DNA of 61,706 nt from Prevotella sp. UBA2725 (GCA_002353825.1 DEKJ01000030.1:1-61706), one strand, 5' to 3'; shown: positions 32,968 through 42,355, counted from the stretch's first letter. Notes: generated by a model from the sequence alone, not told the origin. Numbers and translations: made by a program.

Positions 32968-35900
32968 CTATTGTTTTGTATTTGGTCGTTCTGATTCTGT
33001 TGGTTTCGCAGTGAGATACTGCATGATCTGACTCATCATATGGTCGCGTGCGCTTTCGTCTTTGATAGCCTCGAAGGGGAAAGCGAGCACGCATGTGCGC
33101 CAGTGGTCGGTGGCATTACCCCCAAAGACGATGCCTGCAGACATGCCATTCTCCGGATAGCGGAAGGCAGTATAGGCGCTGGGGTCAGCGGGGTCAATGG
33201 CGTCAGGTGACTCCACAACGTAGGATGTGCTATTGGGCTTGTTGTAATAGGTGAACGACGTGGTGTCAGCAGCGAGTGGAGACACGACATATGCGATCTG
33301 TTCATTGCGGCATGCGCGGTCCTCGCGCCATTGATATTTGAGAATCTGTTCGGCGAAGTCGCGGTCTGCCTTAAGGCTCTTGGCGCGCGGGTCTGCAGTG
33401 GTCAATGGATTCTGCCAGAGGTCAGTGCCAACATAGGCTCCGGAGACGAACACGGGTCCGCCAGCCTTGCACCAATCGGTAAGCAACTGCTGCATGGGTG
33501 CATCGAAGGTCTTATATGCCAACGGATGGAGCCTCGGACGGCCGAACTTGCTCTGCTTCTCTTTGCCAAGGATAAGATCTATTGCTGAGAAGGTGGTGGG
33601 TGTCAGAGTAGGTGTTGGGTGTTGGGTGTTAGGTGTTAATGATGTGTCTTTCGTTATTGCTGCGCGACTCATGGATACGAAGCTATAGCCTGCTTTGAGA
33701 AGGCTGCGGCCGTGTAGAGCCGGATAGTCGAATGTGTTGCCAGCAATCGTGATGCGCTCGTCGGTGCCATAACTGTCGCCGAAGCCAGCGGCATCGTCGT
33801 GTGTCCAGGGGATGGAGCGACGAAACTCCTTCATAGGACCGACATAAGAAATGAGCTGTTTGTCGGGTACACCATTATCGTATTCAGCCAAGAATCCGGC
33901 GAGGTTGTCGTCACTGCTTGTGAAGTCATCGGGCGCGCTGAGACGGTCGAAGCCGTTGATGATGAGCACAGGCTTTGTCGTGGTCTTACTGCATAAGCCC
34001 ACGGAAAGAATCTCAGACGGGAAACTCTCACCGCCATCATTGAGGGCTGTGACTTTGAAACTTACCACTTCGTCTGAAGGAATAGACGTGGTATAAGTAT
34101 TCTTCTTTACGATCGTCCCATTGTCGAAGTCGCCGTTGCCGATACGTTTATACACGATGAAACGCTTGGCGTCTGCCGTGGTCTCCAGTGAGTCGGTCAC
34201 GGCCTGCCACGTCAATACAACCTGGTTCTTTTTATTGAATGTAGCGCTGAGCGCTTTTACGGGCAGTGGCTCGACGACATAGGGGTAACCATATTCCGTG
34301 CTGAGGAAGCGAAGAATACCTTTGTATACGGCACGTCCTACCATGAAGCGGAAGCGCGGGTCAAGACCGTAGCGCATGTCGGCAAAGTTCTCGTGCGACA
34401 TGAGTTCTAGTAACATCGCAGGTACGCGTGGCACCCATGCCTCATAATAGCGCTGGTTCCACATGCCTCGCCGTGTCCATTTAGGGTCAGCCTGCAAGCG
34501 GAGGTCATGGGTGATCTGACTTTGTACGAGGTCGCAGAGGTCGCGGTTGGCATCGCGAGAGGTGCCGTCGGCAAAGACACCACCATACTGCGAAGTCTGG
34601 TAAATGCCAAGATTACCGATGATAGAATCGCCGCGTACTGTGCCGGCATCACTGTGGAAAGCAAGGGAGAGCGCAATAGGGATATTCAAGCCTTTCACAT
34701 CGGGACAAGCGCGTGTGCCACCGGCAAGATAGTTCACCCACAGCCCGCGGTCACGATAGTCGTCCACATAATCGTTGAGGCCATGCGAAGGCGAATAGAT
34801 GCTGTCGGGGATACCTGCCCATTGCAGATAATAGCGAGAACCTTCGAGGTAACGTGGATAGCCGCTCACTGTAGGGATATAGCTGAGTTGTGGCTGATAA
34901 TCATTTCGCTCAGTTTCATTGTCGTGCGTGTGGCCTTTTGTATAACTCGTTATCTTATCGCCGTCGGCAGCGCGCGCGATGTTTCCCATACCGCCACCGA
35001 ACTTCACAGCATCGGCTGTAAGCATACGTCCGGCAGTCTGAGAGTAGTTGGAGAGCCCCACATAGCTCTGTTGCCCTTTTGCGAAATTGAACGTGCCAAG
35101 ATAGATCCATGTACCACCTCCCATCGTTTGGTTGACTGAGAAGCGAGTCACTCCATCTTTATGATGCACAGTGTAGTGGGCGTCCTCGGTACTGTTAGGA
35201 AGAGACTTGTATGAAACATAGACTGCATAATTACCGGCTTGTGGTATTGTCGGAGTCCATTTAATAGTAGACAGCTCCGCTTCTTTCCGGCTGTTTGTTG
35301 TCGTTGTCTGCCGGAAGGAGCCCTCAGTAAATGGGTTCTGAAAGCCTGTGTATTGTTTGCGTACGTAAGCGAAACCTGCACCTTCGCCTTTTTGCCAGGT
35401 CTCTTTACCGTTGTGTTCCTTGTAAGGCGAAGTAGCGAGCTGTCCGTCGTTGTCCACGATGACCTCGTTGGGATTAGTGTCGCGCTCACGCGGCATCATG
35501 ACGTAAGCACCGGCATTCTCCAGCATCGGCACGAGGTAAGGAAGCACAAAGCTCTGCGTGAACTTATCCTCCACACTCTCAAAGAGCCGCGCGCGCTGCC
35601 ACTCCCATCGATTGAGGCCTTGCTCGAAATATTTGCCATGACTTTGCCACAAGGCAATATGTTTGTCCTGTAAGCCATTCTTGATGGTGTAAGGCCTGTC
35701 GAGATTCGTCACGATAGGCGTGAAAGGAGTATAGCCTTTCTTATCGATGTCTTCTGCTGGCACATTATAAAAAGCCCTCCTGCGATCAGCTTTTGCACGA
35801 TAATAATTGGGGATGAGAGAATGAATCTCATGCCCGTTGATGTACACTGCGACATGCCTGGCTCGTATTTCCTCAGGTAGAGTGTTGTCAATGGCAGCAA

Positions 35901-36150
35901 CGATATTATCCACATTATCTTTACGCATCGGTACATCCTGCAAGGCTGTGTTGAGGAACACCTTAACGCTATCAGACGAGACATCAGAGGAGTCAACAGC
36001 AATCTTTCCAACATTGATGCCTTGGGTGAATGCACGTAATGATTGCTCAATAGCTTTCGTTGTCTCCTGGCTGAGACTTTCCGCCTCTAGGGGTAGCACA
36101 ACGAAAGCACTCGCACAGCACATGGATAATAATTTTATAATATGTCGCAT
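32968..36150 (-). CDS. Secreted N-acetylmuramoyl-L-alanine amidase-like protein with golvesin-type domain
   Basis: A 1060-residue exported protein; signal peptide about 1-23. A golvesin C-terminal-like (carbohydrate-binding) domain lies near 235-385. It is interleaved with an Amidase_3-like catalytic region carrying SHGLNDYVDDY, the FHSDAG motif and LLELMSHENFADMRYGLD, the equivalents of the zinc His, second His and Glu of MurNAc-L-Ala amidases. An FN3-like segment (about 635-720) and a long C-terminal domain follow. Some databases call such proteins xanthan lyase. Gene context favours peptidoglycan. ATG 36150 is used because the -7 box at 36170-36177 excludes the longer reading. A heptanucleotide repeat adds an in-frame NTQHPTP insert. 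Confidence 0.78.
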   Translation of the reverse strand: MRHIIKLLSMCCASAFVVLPLEAESLSQETTKAIEQSLRAFTQGINVGKIAVDSSDVSSDSVKVFLNTALQDVPMRKDNVDNIVAAIDNTLPEEIRARHVAVYINGHEIHSLIPNYYRAKADRRRAFYNVPAEDIDKKGYTPFTPIVTNLDRPYTIKNGLQDKHIALWQSHGKYFEQGLNRWEWQRARLFESVEDKFTQSFVLPYLVPMLENAGAYVMMPRERDTNPNEVIVDNDGQLATSPYKEHNGKETWQKGEGAGFAYVRKQYTGFQNPFTEGSFRQTTTTNSRKEAELSTIKWTPTIPQAGNYAVYVSYKSLPNSTEDAHYTVHHKDGVTRFSVNQTMGGGTWIYLGTFNFAKGQQSYVGLSNYSQTAGRMLTADAVKFGGGMGNIARAADGDKITSYTKGHTHDNETERNDYQPQLSYIPTVSGYPRYLEGSRYYLQWAGIPDSIYSPSHGLNDYVDDYRDRGLWVNYLAGGTRACPDVKGLNIPIALSLAFHSDAGTVRGDSIIGNLGIYQTSQYGGVFADGTSRDANRDLCDLVQSQITHDLRLQADPKWTRRGMWNQRYYEAWVPRVPAMLLELMSHENFADMRYGLDPRFRFMVGRAVYKGILRFLSTEYGYPYVVEPLPVKALSATFNKKNQVVLTWQAVTDSLETTADAKRFIVYKRIGNGDFDNGTIVKKNTYTTSIPSDEVVSFKVTALNDGGESFPSEILSVGLCSKTTTKPVLIINGFDRLSAPDDFTSSDDNLAGFLAEYDNGVPDKQLISYVGPMKEFRRSIPWTHDDAAGFGDSYGTDERITIAGNTFDYPALHGRSLLKAGYSFVSMSRAAITKDTSLTPNTQHPTPTLTPTTFSAIDLILGKEKQSKFGRPRLHPLAYKTFDAPMQQLLTDWCKAGGPVFVSGAYVGTDLWQNPLTTADPRAKSLKADRDFAEQILKYQWREDRACRNEQIAYVVSPLAADTTSFTYYNKPNSTSYVVESPDAIDPADPSAYTAFRYPENGMSAGIVFGGNATDHWRTCVLAFPFEAIKDESARDHMMSQIMQYLTAKPTESERPNTKQ
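33610..33637. repeat. In-frame heptanucleotide repeat (GGGTGTT) in the amidase gene
   Basis: Four 7-bp units AGGTGTT-GGGTGTT-GGGTGTT-AGGTGTT. Read on the minus strand they give NTQHPTP-like residues within the C-terminal domain. The same heptamer sits in prmC. Confidence 0.85.
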
Positions 36151-36169
36151 AAAGGCTAAATATTTTTTG

Positions 36170-36177
36170 CAAAGATA
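36170..36177 (-). promoter_or_regulatory. -7 box for the amidase gene
   Basis: TATCTTTG on the minus strand, 19 bases before the ATG at 36150. No TTTG -33 box is seen; instead a dyad (36187-36210) covers that position. Confidence 0.6.
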
Positions 36178-36186
36178 CACAAATAA

Positions 36187-36210
36187 CGACCGATATAAAC
36201 ATATCGGCCG
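36187..36210 (-). terminator. Hairpin between SusD and the amidase gene
   Basis: Arms CCGATAT at 36190-36196 and ATATCGG at 36201-36207 with a 4-base loop; three more bases on each side pair with one G-U. On the minus strand it follows the SusD stop by about 40 bases and is trailed by TTATTTGTG. It may partly terminate the susCD transcript, or be an operator over the -33 region of the amidase promoter. Confidence 0.5.
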
Positions 36211-36248
36211 CTATTTAAGTATTATTAATTTTCTATGTGCTTCTTAAT

Positions 36249-37964
36249 CTACCATCCGGGGTTCTGGTGCAACTTCTGTTCGTTGAGTTGTATCTGTGCC
36301 GAAGGAATAGGATAGAGATAGTACTTAGCGTTGTAGATACGTTCCTTGGTATTACCGATCATATAACCGTTCGCATCAAGCGATACGTTCGTCTTGTCCG
36401 AAGCAGAGATCTTACTGAGGTTAGCACCCCGGTTGATGTTTGGATACTTCTGCATATCGAGCTTGTCAAGTTGATGCCAGCGCACGAGATCCCAATAACG
36501 ATACCAGTTGTCGAGTGCAAGCTCGCAACGGCGGCAACGCCGTATCTCCCAAATCAGATTGCTTACACCCATGTTGTTGGCAGGGTCGGCTTGCGGGTTA
36601 AGAGTCATGTCAGGCAGGCTGGCACGTTTCTGCAGCAAGTTGATGGTCTTGTTGAGGTCTTCTTGTGTGATGGTACCTAATTCTGCTTTAGCTTCCGCTT
36701 CGTTGAGCAGGATGACAGCATACCAATAGAGCGGTGCATCCGTGTAGTTGGTATTTGTGTTTGTACGATAATAGGTCTCAAGTGTCGTATTATCATATTT
36801 GGCAACGCCATAACCTGTTGAAGAAGTCATCTCAACGGTATATTTGTGCGTGTTAGGACGGCACCAGCCTTTACCCTTGAAGAAGACGATAGAGTCGGTG
36901 AGCACACTGAGTCGTTTATCCCTTACAGATAGTGGCTTACTGATAGAGTAGTCGCCATCTTTATTGACAGTCACATTATCATCCGTGTCGAGTGAAGTGT
37001 TTGCTTTCGCCTTGCCATCACGGAAGAGGAATGCATCGAAAAGATCTTTCGTAATGCCACGGATCTCTGTAGATCCACAGGTATAGTCGCAGAGGCCATG
37101 CATTACAACATCCTTTTCATAGTTGCGCATAAAGATGATTTCTGGGTTGCTGGTCAGGTCAAGTGAGTTGTAGATTTCGCCATAGTTGGCAGTCAGTTGA
37201 TACTTACCGCTCTGCATGAGCGCTTCTGAAGCCTTGACACATTCGTTCAGATACTTTTGTGCACGAGTATTGTCAGGTGCTTTCCCGTTATCAGCTTGTG
37301 TGCGATACTTACAGAAGGTGCCTTCATAGAGGCATATATCGCTTTTCATAGCTCTTGCCATGTCTGAGCTCCAGGCAGTCTTATCGCTACTGGAGCCAAT
37401 ATTGGCAATGGCATAATCGAGGTCTGCAAGCACAGAGTCCATGACGACATCTCGGTCTGTGCGCTCTTTATAGATAATGTTGGCGTCGTCGGGATCGGTG
37501 ACGACCTCATTACGCCATTCCACATCACCATATTCGCGCACGAGCTGATAGTAGCTCCATGCACGGTTCAGCCGAGCTATGCCAATATACTTCTTCATGT
37601 TGACAGCATCCATGGACGATTTAGCCACATTCTGAATGACGTAGTTGGCACGGCGAACTTCCGTAAAACCATTGTTCCAATAGCTTGACGTATTGGGGAC
37701 TGTGATGAAGTCCCAGTTGCTGAAGCTGGAATAGATCTGGTCATCGCTGAGACTCTTGAAGTAGAACCAGCCCAATCCGCCAGCCTGACTATATCCTACG
37801 TAATTGTCGTAGAATTTGTTGGTATAACTCTGCACATCGTTAGTATTGCTCCAGAAAGAAGGGTCGTTGATGAACGTATCTCTTGGATTCTTCTCCAGGA
37901 AATCGTTGCAAGCCGACAACATGAGCAATGATGCGGCAAAGCCTAATATGATTGATTTATTCAT
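36249..37964 (-). CDS. RagB/SusD family outer-membrane lipoprotein
   Basis: A 571-residue SusD-like glycan-binding lipoprotein; lipobox LMLSAC with Cys19. The family start CNDFLEKNPRDTFI, the TPR-like helices and the C-terminal RRCELALDNWYRYWDLVRW segment are seen. SusD proteins form the lid of a SusC pore and capture oligosaccharide or peptide ligands at the cell surface. It follows the SusC gene after 18 bases. The genes downstream point to a cell-wall fragment as ligand, but this cannot be read from SusD itself. Confidence 0.92.
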   Translation of the reverse strand: MNKSIILGFAASLLMLSACNDFLEKNPRDTFINDPSFWSNTNDVQSYTNKFYDNYVGYSQAGGLGWFYFKSLSDDQIYSSFSNWDFITVPNTSSYWNNGFTEVRRANYVIQNVAKSSMDAVNMKKYIGIARLNRAWSYYQLVREYGDVEWRNEVVTDPDDANIIYKERTDRDVVMDSVLADLDYAIANIGSSSDKTAWSSDMARAMKSDICLYEGTFCKYRTQADNGKAPDNTRAQKYLNECVKASEALMQSGKYQLTANYGEIYNSLDLTSNPEIIFMRNYEKDVVMHGLCDYTCGSTEIRGITKDLFDAFLFRDGKAKANTSLDTDDNVTVNKDGDYSISKPLSVRDKRLSVLTDSIVFFKGKGWCRPNTHKYTVEMTSSTGYGVAKYDNTTLETYYRTNTNTNYTDAPLYWYAVILLNEAEAKAELGTITQEDLNKTINLLQKRASLPDMTLNPQADPANNMGVSNLIWEIRRCRRCELALDNWYRYWDLVRWHQLDKLDMQKYPNINRGANLSKISASDKTNVSLDANGYMIGNTKERIYNAKYYLYPIPSAQIQLNEQKLHQNPGW

Positions 37965-37982
37965 AGTAGTATCTTTTTATGT

Positions 37983-40900
37983 TTAGAAAGTTACCTGCAC
38001 ACCTATTGACCATGTACGTGTCATGGGGTAAGTACGTCCCCATGTAGCGTAGCTGAGAGCGCCTTGTCCGGCGTTCATTTCTGGATCGATAGGCAGATCA
38101 CCTGATCCCTTGTAGAGGAGGCAGAGATTATCCACGGAGGCATAGAAACGTGCGCTCTGGATGTAGATCTTCTTGGTCAACTGCTTTGGGAGGGTGTAAC
38201 CGAGTGTGATATTCTTCAGACGGAGGTAAGCCATGTTCACCAGATACTTGCTCTGTGGGTAATAGTTCATTGATCCGCCGATAGGAGCTAAGGCAGGCAC
38301 ATTACCAGGATCCTGACAACCGGCTACGAGGCAAGGATAATCGTTGCTCTCGCTGATATTCACAATACCGTTGTCCGGGTCATAGACGTTGTATTTTGTC
38401 TGATGGCTGTAGAGACCTAAGTCGTAGATACGGATCTCAGGGAAGGCGAAGGCTGATTGTGTCCACATGTCTCGCTTTCCGACACCCTGGAAGAAGAAGT
38501 CGATGTCGAAGCCTTTATAGTTGCCTCCGATGTGGAAGCTGTACTCGTAGCGAGGCAGCGTGTTACCAATAACCTTGAGGTCACCATGGTCTTCAGCGGT
38601 ACCCTTGCCTCCGTCAATCTTACCATCGCCGTTGAGGTCTTTGTATTTGATATCACCAGGGCCATAGACGAAGGTTCCAGTCTGGATACCTGTCTGATCA
38701 GCGACGCCGGTCTTGTATTTCCATGATCCATCAGCATTCTTGCCATCGAAATCGTTTTCGGTGAAGTAGCGGTCGGTCTCGAAGCCCCAGATGTCGCCCC
38801 AGGTCTCACCTTCATAGGCATGGCTTTTCGCGCTGGCGTCAGAAACGATGCCACCGGTATAGCCAATGGTATGAGCTGTAGAGTTCCACTTAGTAATGAC
38901 GCTCTTGCTGTCACCGATAGAGAAGTTGGCATAGACACCGAGGTCCTTGTTGAACTGTTTGCGCCAAGAGATAGACAACTCCCATCCGCGTGTGCGAAGC
39001 GAACCTGCGTTAGTGTACGGGGCACTGGCTCCAAGGCTCGAAGGCAGAGCTGTACCCGGAGCAAGCATATTCTTGTTGGTACGTTGGTACCAGTCGAAGG
39101 TCAGGTTCAATGCATCGTTGAGGAAGGTCAGGTCGGTACCTACGTCGAATGTCTTGATGCGCTCCCATGTCAGAGAAGAAGACACCCAAGTAGGCATATC
39201 CATCATGGTAACACGTGAGCCGCTTCCGTTCAGCCAATAGACGTTGTTCTGACTCACGGCGTCGATTGTAGAAAGGAACATGTTGTCGCCTACTGCCTCA
39301 TTTCCAATCTCACCATACGACATACGGAGTTTACCATTGGTGATATACTTGTGGAGATCTTTCCAGTAAGGCTCTTCCGTAAAGCGATAGCCTATGGATC
39401 CGGATGGGAAGAAAGCCCACTTGTCGCCCTCCGGGAAGCGGGATGAACCATCATAACGGCCATTGAGCTCAAGGAGATAGATTCCTTTGTAGTCATAGTT
39501 GATACGTCCGAACCAACCTGCCGTAGAACGGTCACCCGTTGAAGAGTTGATGATGGCATTCTTCATATCACCATAAGCGAGGTTCAACTGAGGATAGTTC
39601 TCGTCGTAGAGCTGTGTGCGCCGTGCATAGAAATAATCGCTCTTGTACTGCTCACCATTGACACCGACCATCACGCCAAGGTTATGCTTCTCAGCGAAGG
39701 TATGGTTATACTGCAGGTAAGCATTGGCAACCCAGCGGTGGCGATAAGTATTGTCGCGTGTGGCATTGGTTGTTGTTGTCTGCACGATGTATACAGGCTT
39801 CGTACCGCTCCAGTTCATGCCGTAAACACTGTGGTTAGACGACTCGAAGTTGCTGTGGTTTGTGGTATATGTGAAGTCTGCATTCAGGACCAGGTCTTTG
39901 GTGATGTGTGCCTGTGCATAGCCGTTGAGGCGGATACGGTCGTCGCGGTAGACCATCGGAGATGCCTGCTTCTGCATGGCGATGATACGATAGTCGAGCA
40001 CGTTGCCGTCATCGTCAAGCATATAACCTGACGGGATAAAGAATGATCCCCAGCGCCATAGGTACTGATATATATTGCTGTAAGCATTCTGGCGGGAGAA
40101 GCGGCGGTGTGTGAAGTTGACACGTGCACCGACGGTCAGCCAGTCGTTGACATCGGTCTTGAGGTTCAGTGTAAAGCTTGTACGGCGCCGGTTGCCTGGA
40201 TTGAACTTCATGATGTCATCCTTTGTATCGTATCCGAAGCTTGTGAAGAATGTAGTTCTGCCGGATGAGCCGGAGAGTGATACATCATGTGTCTGCGAAG
40301 GTGCAGCGCTGTCGTACCAAATATCCTGGATATCGTAGTCGGCATAGTAGAATGGCTGACCATTGACAAAGCGATAGTCGCCGACATCGTTGTCGTCTAC
40401 ATAAGGACGCATGAGGCTATAGCCTTTGCGCTTAGAGTTCTGCTCTTTCCATTTTTCGGCATAAGGCAGGAGCTTGTCAAAGTACATACCGAAGAGCTCT
40501 ACAGCGCCACCGTCAGCCCTTTTCTTGGCTATCATGGCAGCCTTGAGCTGGCTGGGCACGTCGGGGAAGTCGGGGAGGTAAGTAGCATGATCCCATCCGA
40601 ACTTACCATTGTACTTGATGCTGATGCGGTCACCTTTCTGAGCTTGCTTTGTTGTGATAAGTATCACACCGAAAGCAGCGCGAGAACCATAGATAGAGCT
40701 AGAAGAAGCATCTTTCAATACAGAGATATTGGCAATATCGTTGCCGTTGATCATCGTGAGATCGTCGGTAGGCACACCGTCAACGATGATCAGTGGCGAA
40801 CTAGTTTGCCCGTTCGAAAGGGTACCCAGACCACGAATCTGAAGCGTTGGCGTACCGTTGATATCACCATTGTTGTTGATAACCGTCAGACCTGGTACAG

Positions 40901-41363
40901 CACCCTGCAGCGCTTTAGCCACGTCTTGTTCAGGGCGGGAGCCGAGAGTCTTCTGCACGTCCACATTGGCTACAGCGCCAGTAAGGTTGACCTTTTTCTG
41001 TTGACCATAACCCACGACGACAACCTCGTCGAGGTTGGCCTGGTCCACATCCAAGGCAATTTTCATGTTACCAGAAGCTTTCCTGGTGACGGTCTTATAG
41101 CCGAGATAGGAAATTGTAATTTGAGCGTTAGGGCTGACGGACAGAGAGAAATGTCCGTTTGAATCAGAGATTGTTCCGCGGTTTGTACCAGTCTCTTGGA
41201 TGGAGGCACCTACGACGGGCTCACCTTTCTCATCGACGATGGTACCGGTCACTGTGTTGCTCTTTTGACTGATGGATTGTGGTTCAGGGCTACCCCATGC
41301 CATAGTAGGACAGAATCCACCAGCAAGCAGCAAAGCTCCTAAAAGGACATACGTTCTTTTCAT
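37983..41363 (-). CDS. SusC/RagA family TonB-linked outer-membrane transporter
   Basis: A 1126-residue TonB-dependent pore. Signal peptide about 1-24; carboxypeptidase-regulatory-like domain about 36-115 (VTGTIVDEKGEPVVGASIQE); the TonB-box-like LDEVVVVGYGQQKKVNLTGA; then plug and a 22-strand barrel ending in VQVTF. It pairs with the SusD lipoprotein 18 bases downstream. ATG 41363 is used; a perfect TTTG-N20-TATTTTTG promoter ends 35 bases before it. No hybrid two-component, ECF-sigma or SusR-like regulator is encoded nearby, so control of this locus is unexplained. Confidence 0.94.
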   Translation of the reverse strand: MKRTYVLLGALLLAGGFCPTMAWGSPEPQSISQKSNTVTGTIVDEKGEPVVGASIQETGTNRGTISDSNGHFSLSVSPNAQITISYLGYKTVTRKASGNMKIALDVDQANLDEVVVVGYGQQKKVNLTGAVANVDVQKTLGSRPEQDVAKALQGAVPGLTVINNNGDINGTPTLQIRGLGTLSNGQTSSPLIIVDGVPTDDLTMINGNDIANISVLKDASSSSIYGSRAAFGVILITTKQAQKGDRISIKYNGKFGWDHATYLPDFPDVPSQLKAAMIAKKRADGGAVELFGMYFDKLLPYAEKWKEQNSKRKGYSLMRPYVDDNDVGDYRFVNGQPFYYADYDIQDIWYDSAAPSQTHDVSLSGSSGRTTFFTSFGYDTKDDIMKFNPGNRRRTSFTLNLKTDVNDWLTVGARVNFTHRRFSRQNAYSNIYQYLWRWGSFFIPSGYMLDDDGNVLDYRIIAMQKQASPMVYRDDRIRLNGYAQAHITKDLVLNADFTYTTNHSNFESSNHSVYGMNWSGTKPVYIVQTTTTNATRDNTYRHRWVANAYLQYNHTFAEKHNLGVMVGVNGEQYKSDYFYARRTQLYDENYPQLNLAYGDMKNAIINSSTGDRSTAGWFGRINYDYKGIYLLELNGRYDGSSRFPEGDKWAFFPSGSIGYRFTEEPYWKDLHKYITNGKLRMSYGEIGNEAVGDNMFLSTIDAVSQNNVYWLNGSGSRVTMMDMPTWVSSSLTWERIKTFDVGTDLTFLNDALNLTFDWYQRTNKNMLAPGTALPSSLGASAPYTNAGSLRTRGWELSISWRKQFNKDLGVYANFSIGDSKSVITKWNSTAHTIGYTGGIVSDASAKSHAYEGETWGDIWGFETDRYFTENDFDGKNADGSWKYKTGVADQTGIQTGTFVYGPGDIKYKDLNGDGKIDGGKGTAEDHGDLKVIGNTLPRYEYSFHIGGNYKGFDIDFFFQGVGKRDMWTQSAFAFPEIRIYDLGLYSHQTKYNVYDPDNGIVNISESNDYPCLVAGCQDPGNVPALAPIGGSMNYYPQSKYLVNMAYLRLKNITLGYTLPKQLTKKIYIQSARFYASVDNLCLLYKGSGDLPIDPEMNAGQGALSYATWGRTYPMTRTWSIGVQVTF

Positions 41364-41398
41364 AAGCTTTTTAGTTTTGGTTAATTGTTTTATAATTG

Positions 41399-41430
41399 CA
41401 AAAATAAACAATATTTATGTAACTTGCAAA
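41399..41430 (-). promoter_or_regulatory. Promoter of the susCD operon
   Basis: Minus strand: TTTG at 41430-41427, 20 bases, TATTTTTG at 41406-41399. The susC ATG is at 41363. Confidence 0.75.
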
Positions 41431-41464
41431 TATTTTTGCGATTATTTTTCAAATAATTCAGTGG

Positions 41465-42154
41465 CTATAAAGTCTTCTTGATAGCTGGCTGAAGCAACGA
41501 CTCCATAATATCGTATCCTTTGGAGTTCGGGTGTACACCGTCCTTACATAAAGCCGGATTCTGACACGTCCCGTCTTCGGAAACCATAGCGCTGAAATAG
41601 TCTACATAAGGTATTTTATGGACCTTGGCATATGTTTTTACCCGCTCATTGAGATGTCGTATCTTTGTCATGGCATCGGTGATGGAGGGGCGCCATTTGA
41701 ACCGTCCAGCTGGCAGACAAGACGTCAGGATAACTTTTATTTTATTGGCTTTGGCAAGATCGCACATTGAAATGACGTTGCCGTAGGTGAGCTCTTCGTT
41801 GTATGCTCCAGTGTTTTCAGCAATATCATTTGTACCATAGTTGATAACAACCACTTTGGGCATGAGCTTGATGACATCTTCGCGGAAACGTAGCAGAATC
41901 TGATAAGAGGTCTGCCCGCTGATGCCACGATTGATATAATTGTGCTCTTTGAAGAACAAGGGGCGGGTCTTAATCCATCCTTCCGTGATGGAATTGCCTA
42001 TAAAGACAACACGCTTCTCGCCTTTTGCCGGCTTGCCTAAGGTCTTATTGGCTTCTTCGAAGCATTTGTAGTTGGCAAAATCATGCCGTTGAGCTACAGC
42101 AGAACATGTAAGGCTTAATAAACAAATTATCAGAAAAAGTAATCTTTGTCTCAT
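41465..42154 (-). CDS. Secreted SGNH/GDSL hydrolase
   Basis: A 229-residue exported esterase; signal peptide about 1-21. All SGNH blocks are present: GNSITEGW (catalytic Ser), GISGQTS (Gly), NYGTNDIAEN (Asn) and DGVHPNSKGY (Asp and His). Such enzymes remove acetyl or other acyl groups from glycans, including peptidoglycan O-acetyl groups. Located directly upstream of susC on the same strand but with its own promoter, it may de-O-acetylate muropeptides before use; this is inference. Platelet-activating-factor acetylhydrolase-like or xylan esterase activity is also possible. Confidence 0.86.
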   Translation of the reverse strand: MRQRLLFLIICLLSLTCSAVAQRHDFANYKCFEEANKTLGKPAKGEKRVVFIGNSITEGWIKTRPLFFKEHNYINRGISGQTSYQILLRFREDVIKLMPKVVVINYGTNDIAENTGAYNEELTYGNVISMCDLAKANKIKVILTSCLPAGRFKWRPSITDAMTKIRHLNERVKTYAKVHKIPYVDYFSAMVSEDGTCQNPALCKDGVHPNSKGYDIMESLLQPAIKKTL

Positions 42155-42192
42155 ACGTCTTTAGCAATATTTTAGTAAGATATGATTATTTG

Positions 42193-42224
42193 CAAATGTA
42201 AGCATATTTATAAAAATACACAAA
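42193..42224 (-). promoter_or_regulatory. Promoter of the SGNH hydrolase gene
   Basis: Minus strand: TTTG at 42224-42221, 20 bases, TACATTTG at 42200-42193. The ATG at 42154 follows after a leader of about 35 bases. Confidence 0.72.
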
Positions 42225-42275
42225 CTTTTTTGTGTTTATTTTATGTCAAGAACGGTTTCTCTTATAAAAAATAAT

Positions 42276-42347
42276 CGCACCGCGATTTCGGTTGAATCGT
42301 GGTGCGATTTCAGTTGTTTCACAGTGCGATTTCAGTTGAATGCTCAT
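42276..42347. repeat. Second 22-bp repeat family with hairpin
   Basis: Three 22-bp units beginning GCGATTTC(A/G)GTTG at 42282, 42304 and 42326. The first is part of a hairpin with arms CGCACCGCGATT (42276-42287) and AATCGTGGTGCG (42295-42306). It runs directly into the other 22-bp family. Confidence 0.78.
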
Positions 42348-42355
42348 CGTCCGTC

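Noticed and set aside
32968..36150. Xanthan lyase
   Set aside because: That label comes from database annotation of golvesin-domain proteins; the catalytic motifs seen fit an amidase and the neighbours are peptidoglycan genes.
41364..41411. Longer N-terminus for SusC
   Set aside because: It would begin upstream of the -7 box and would bury the signal peptide.
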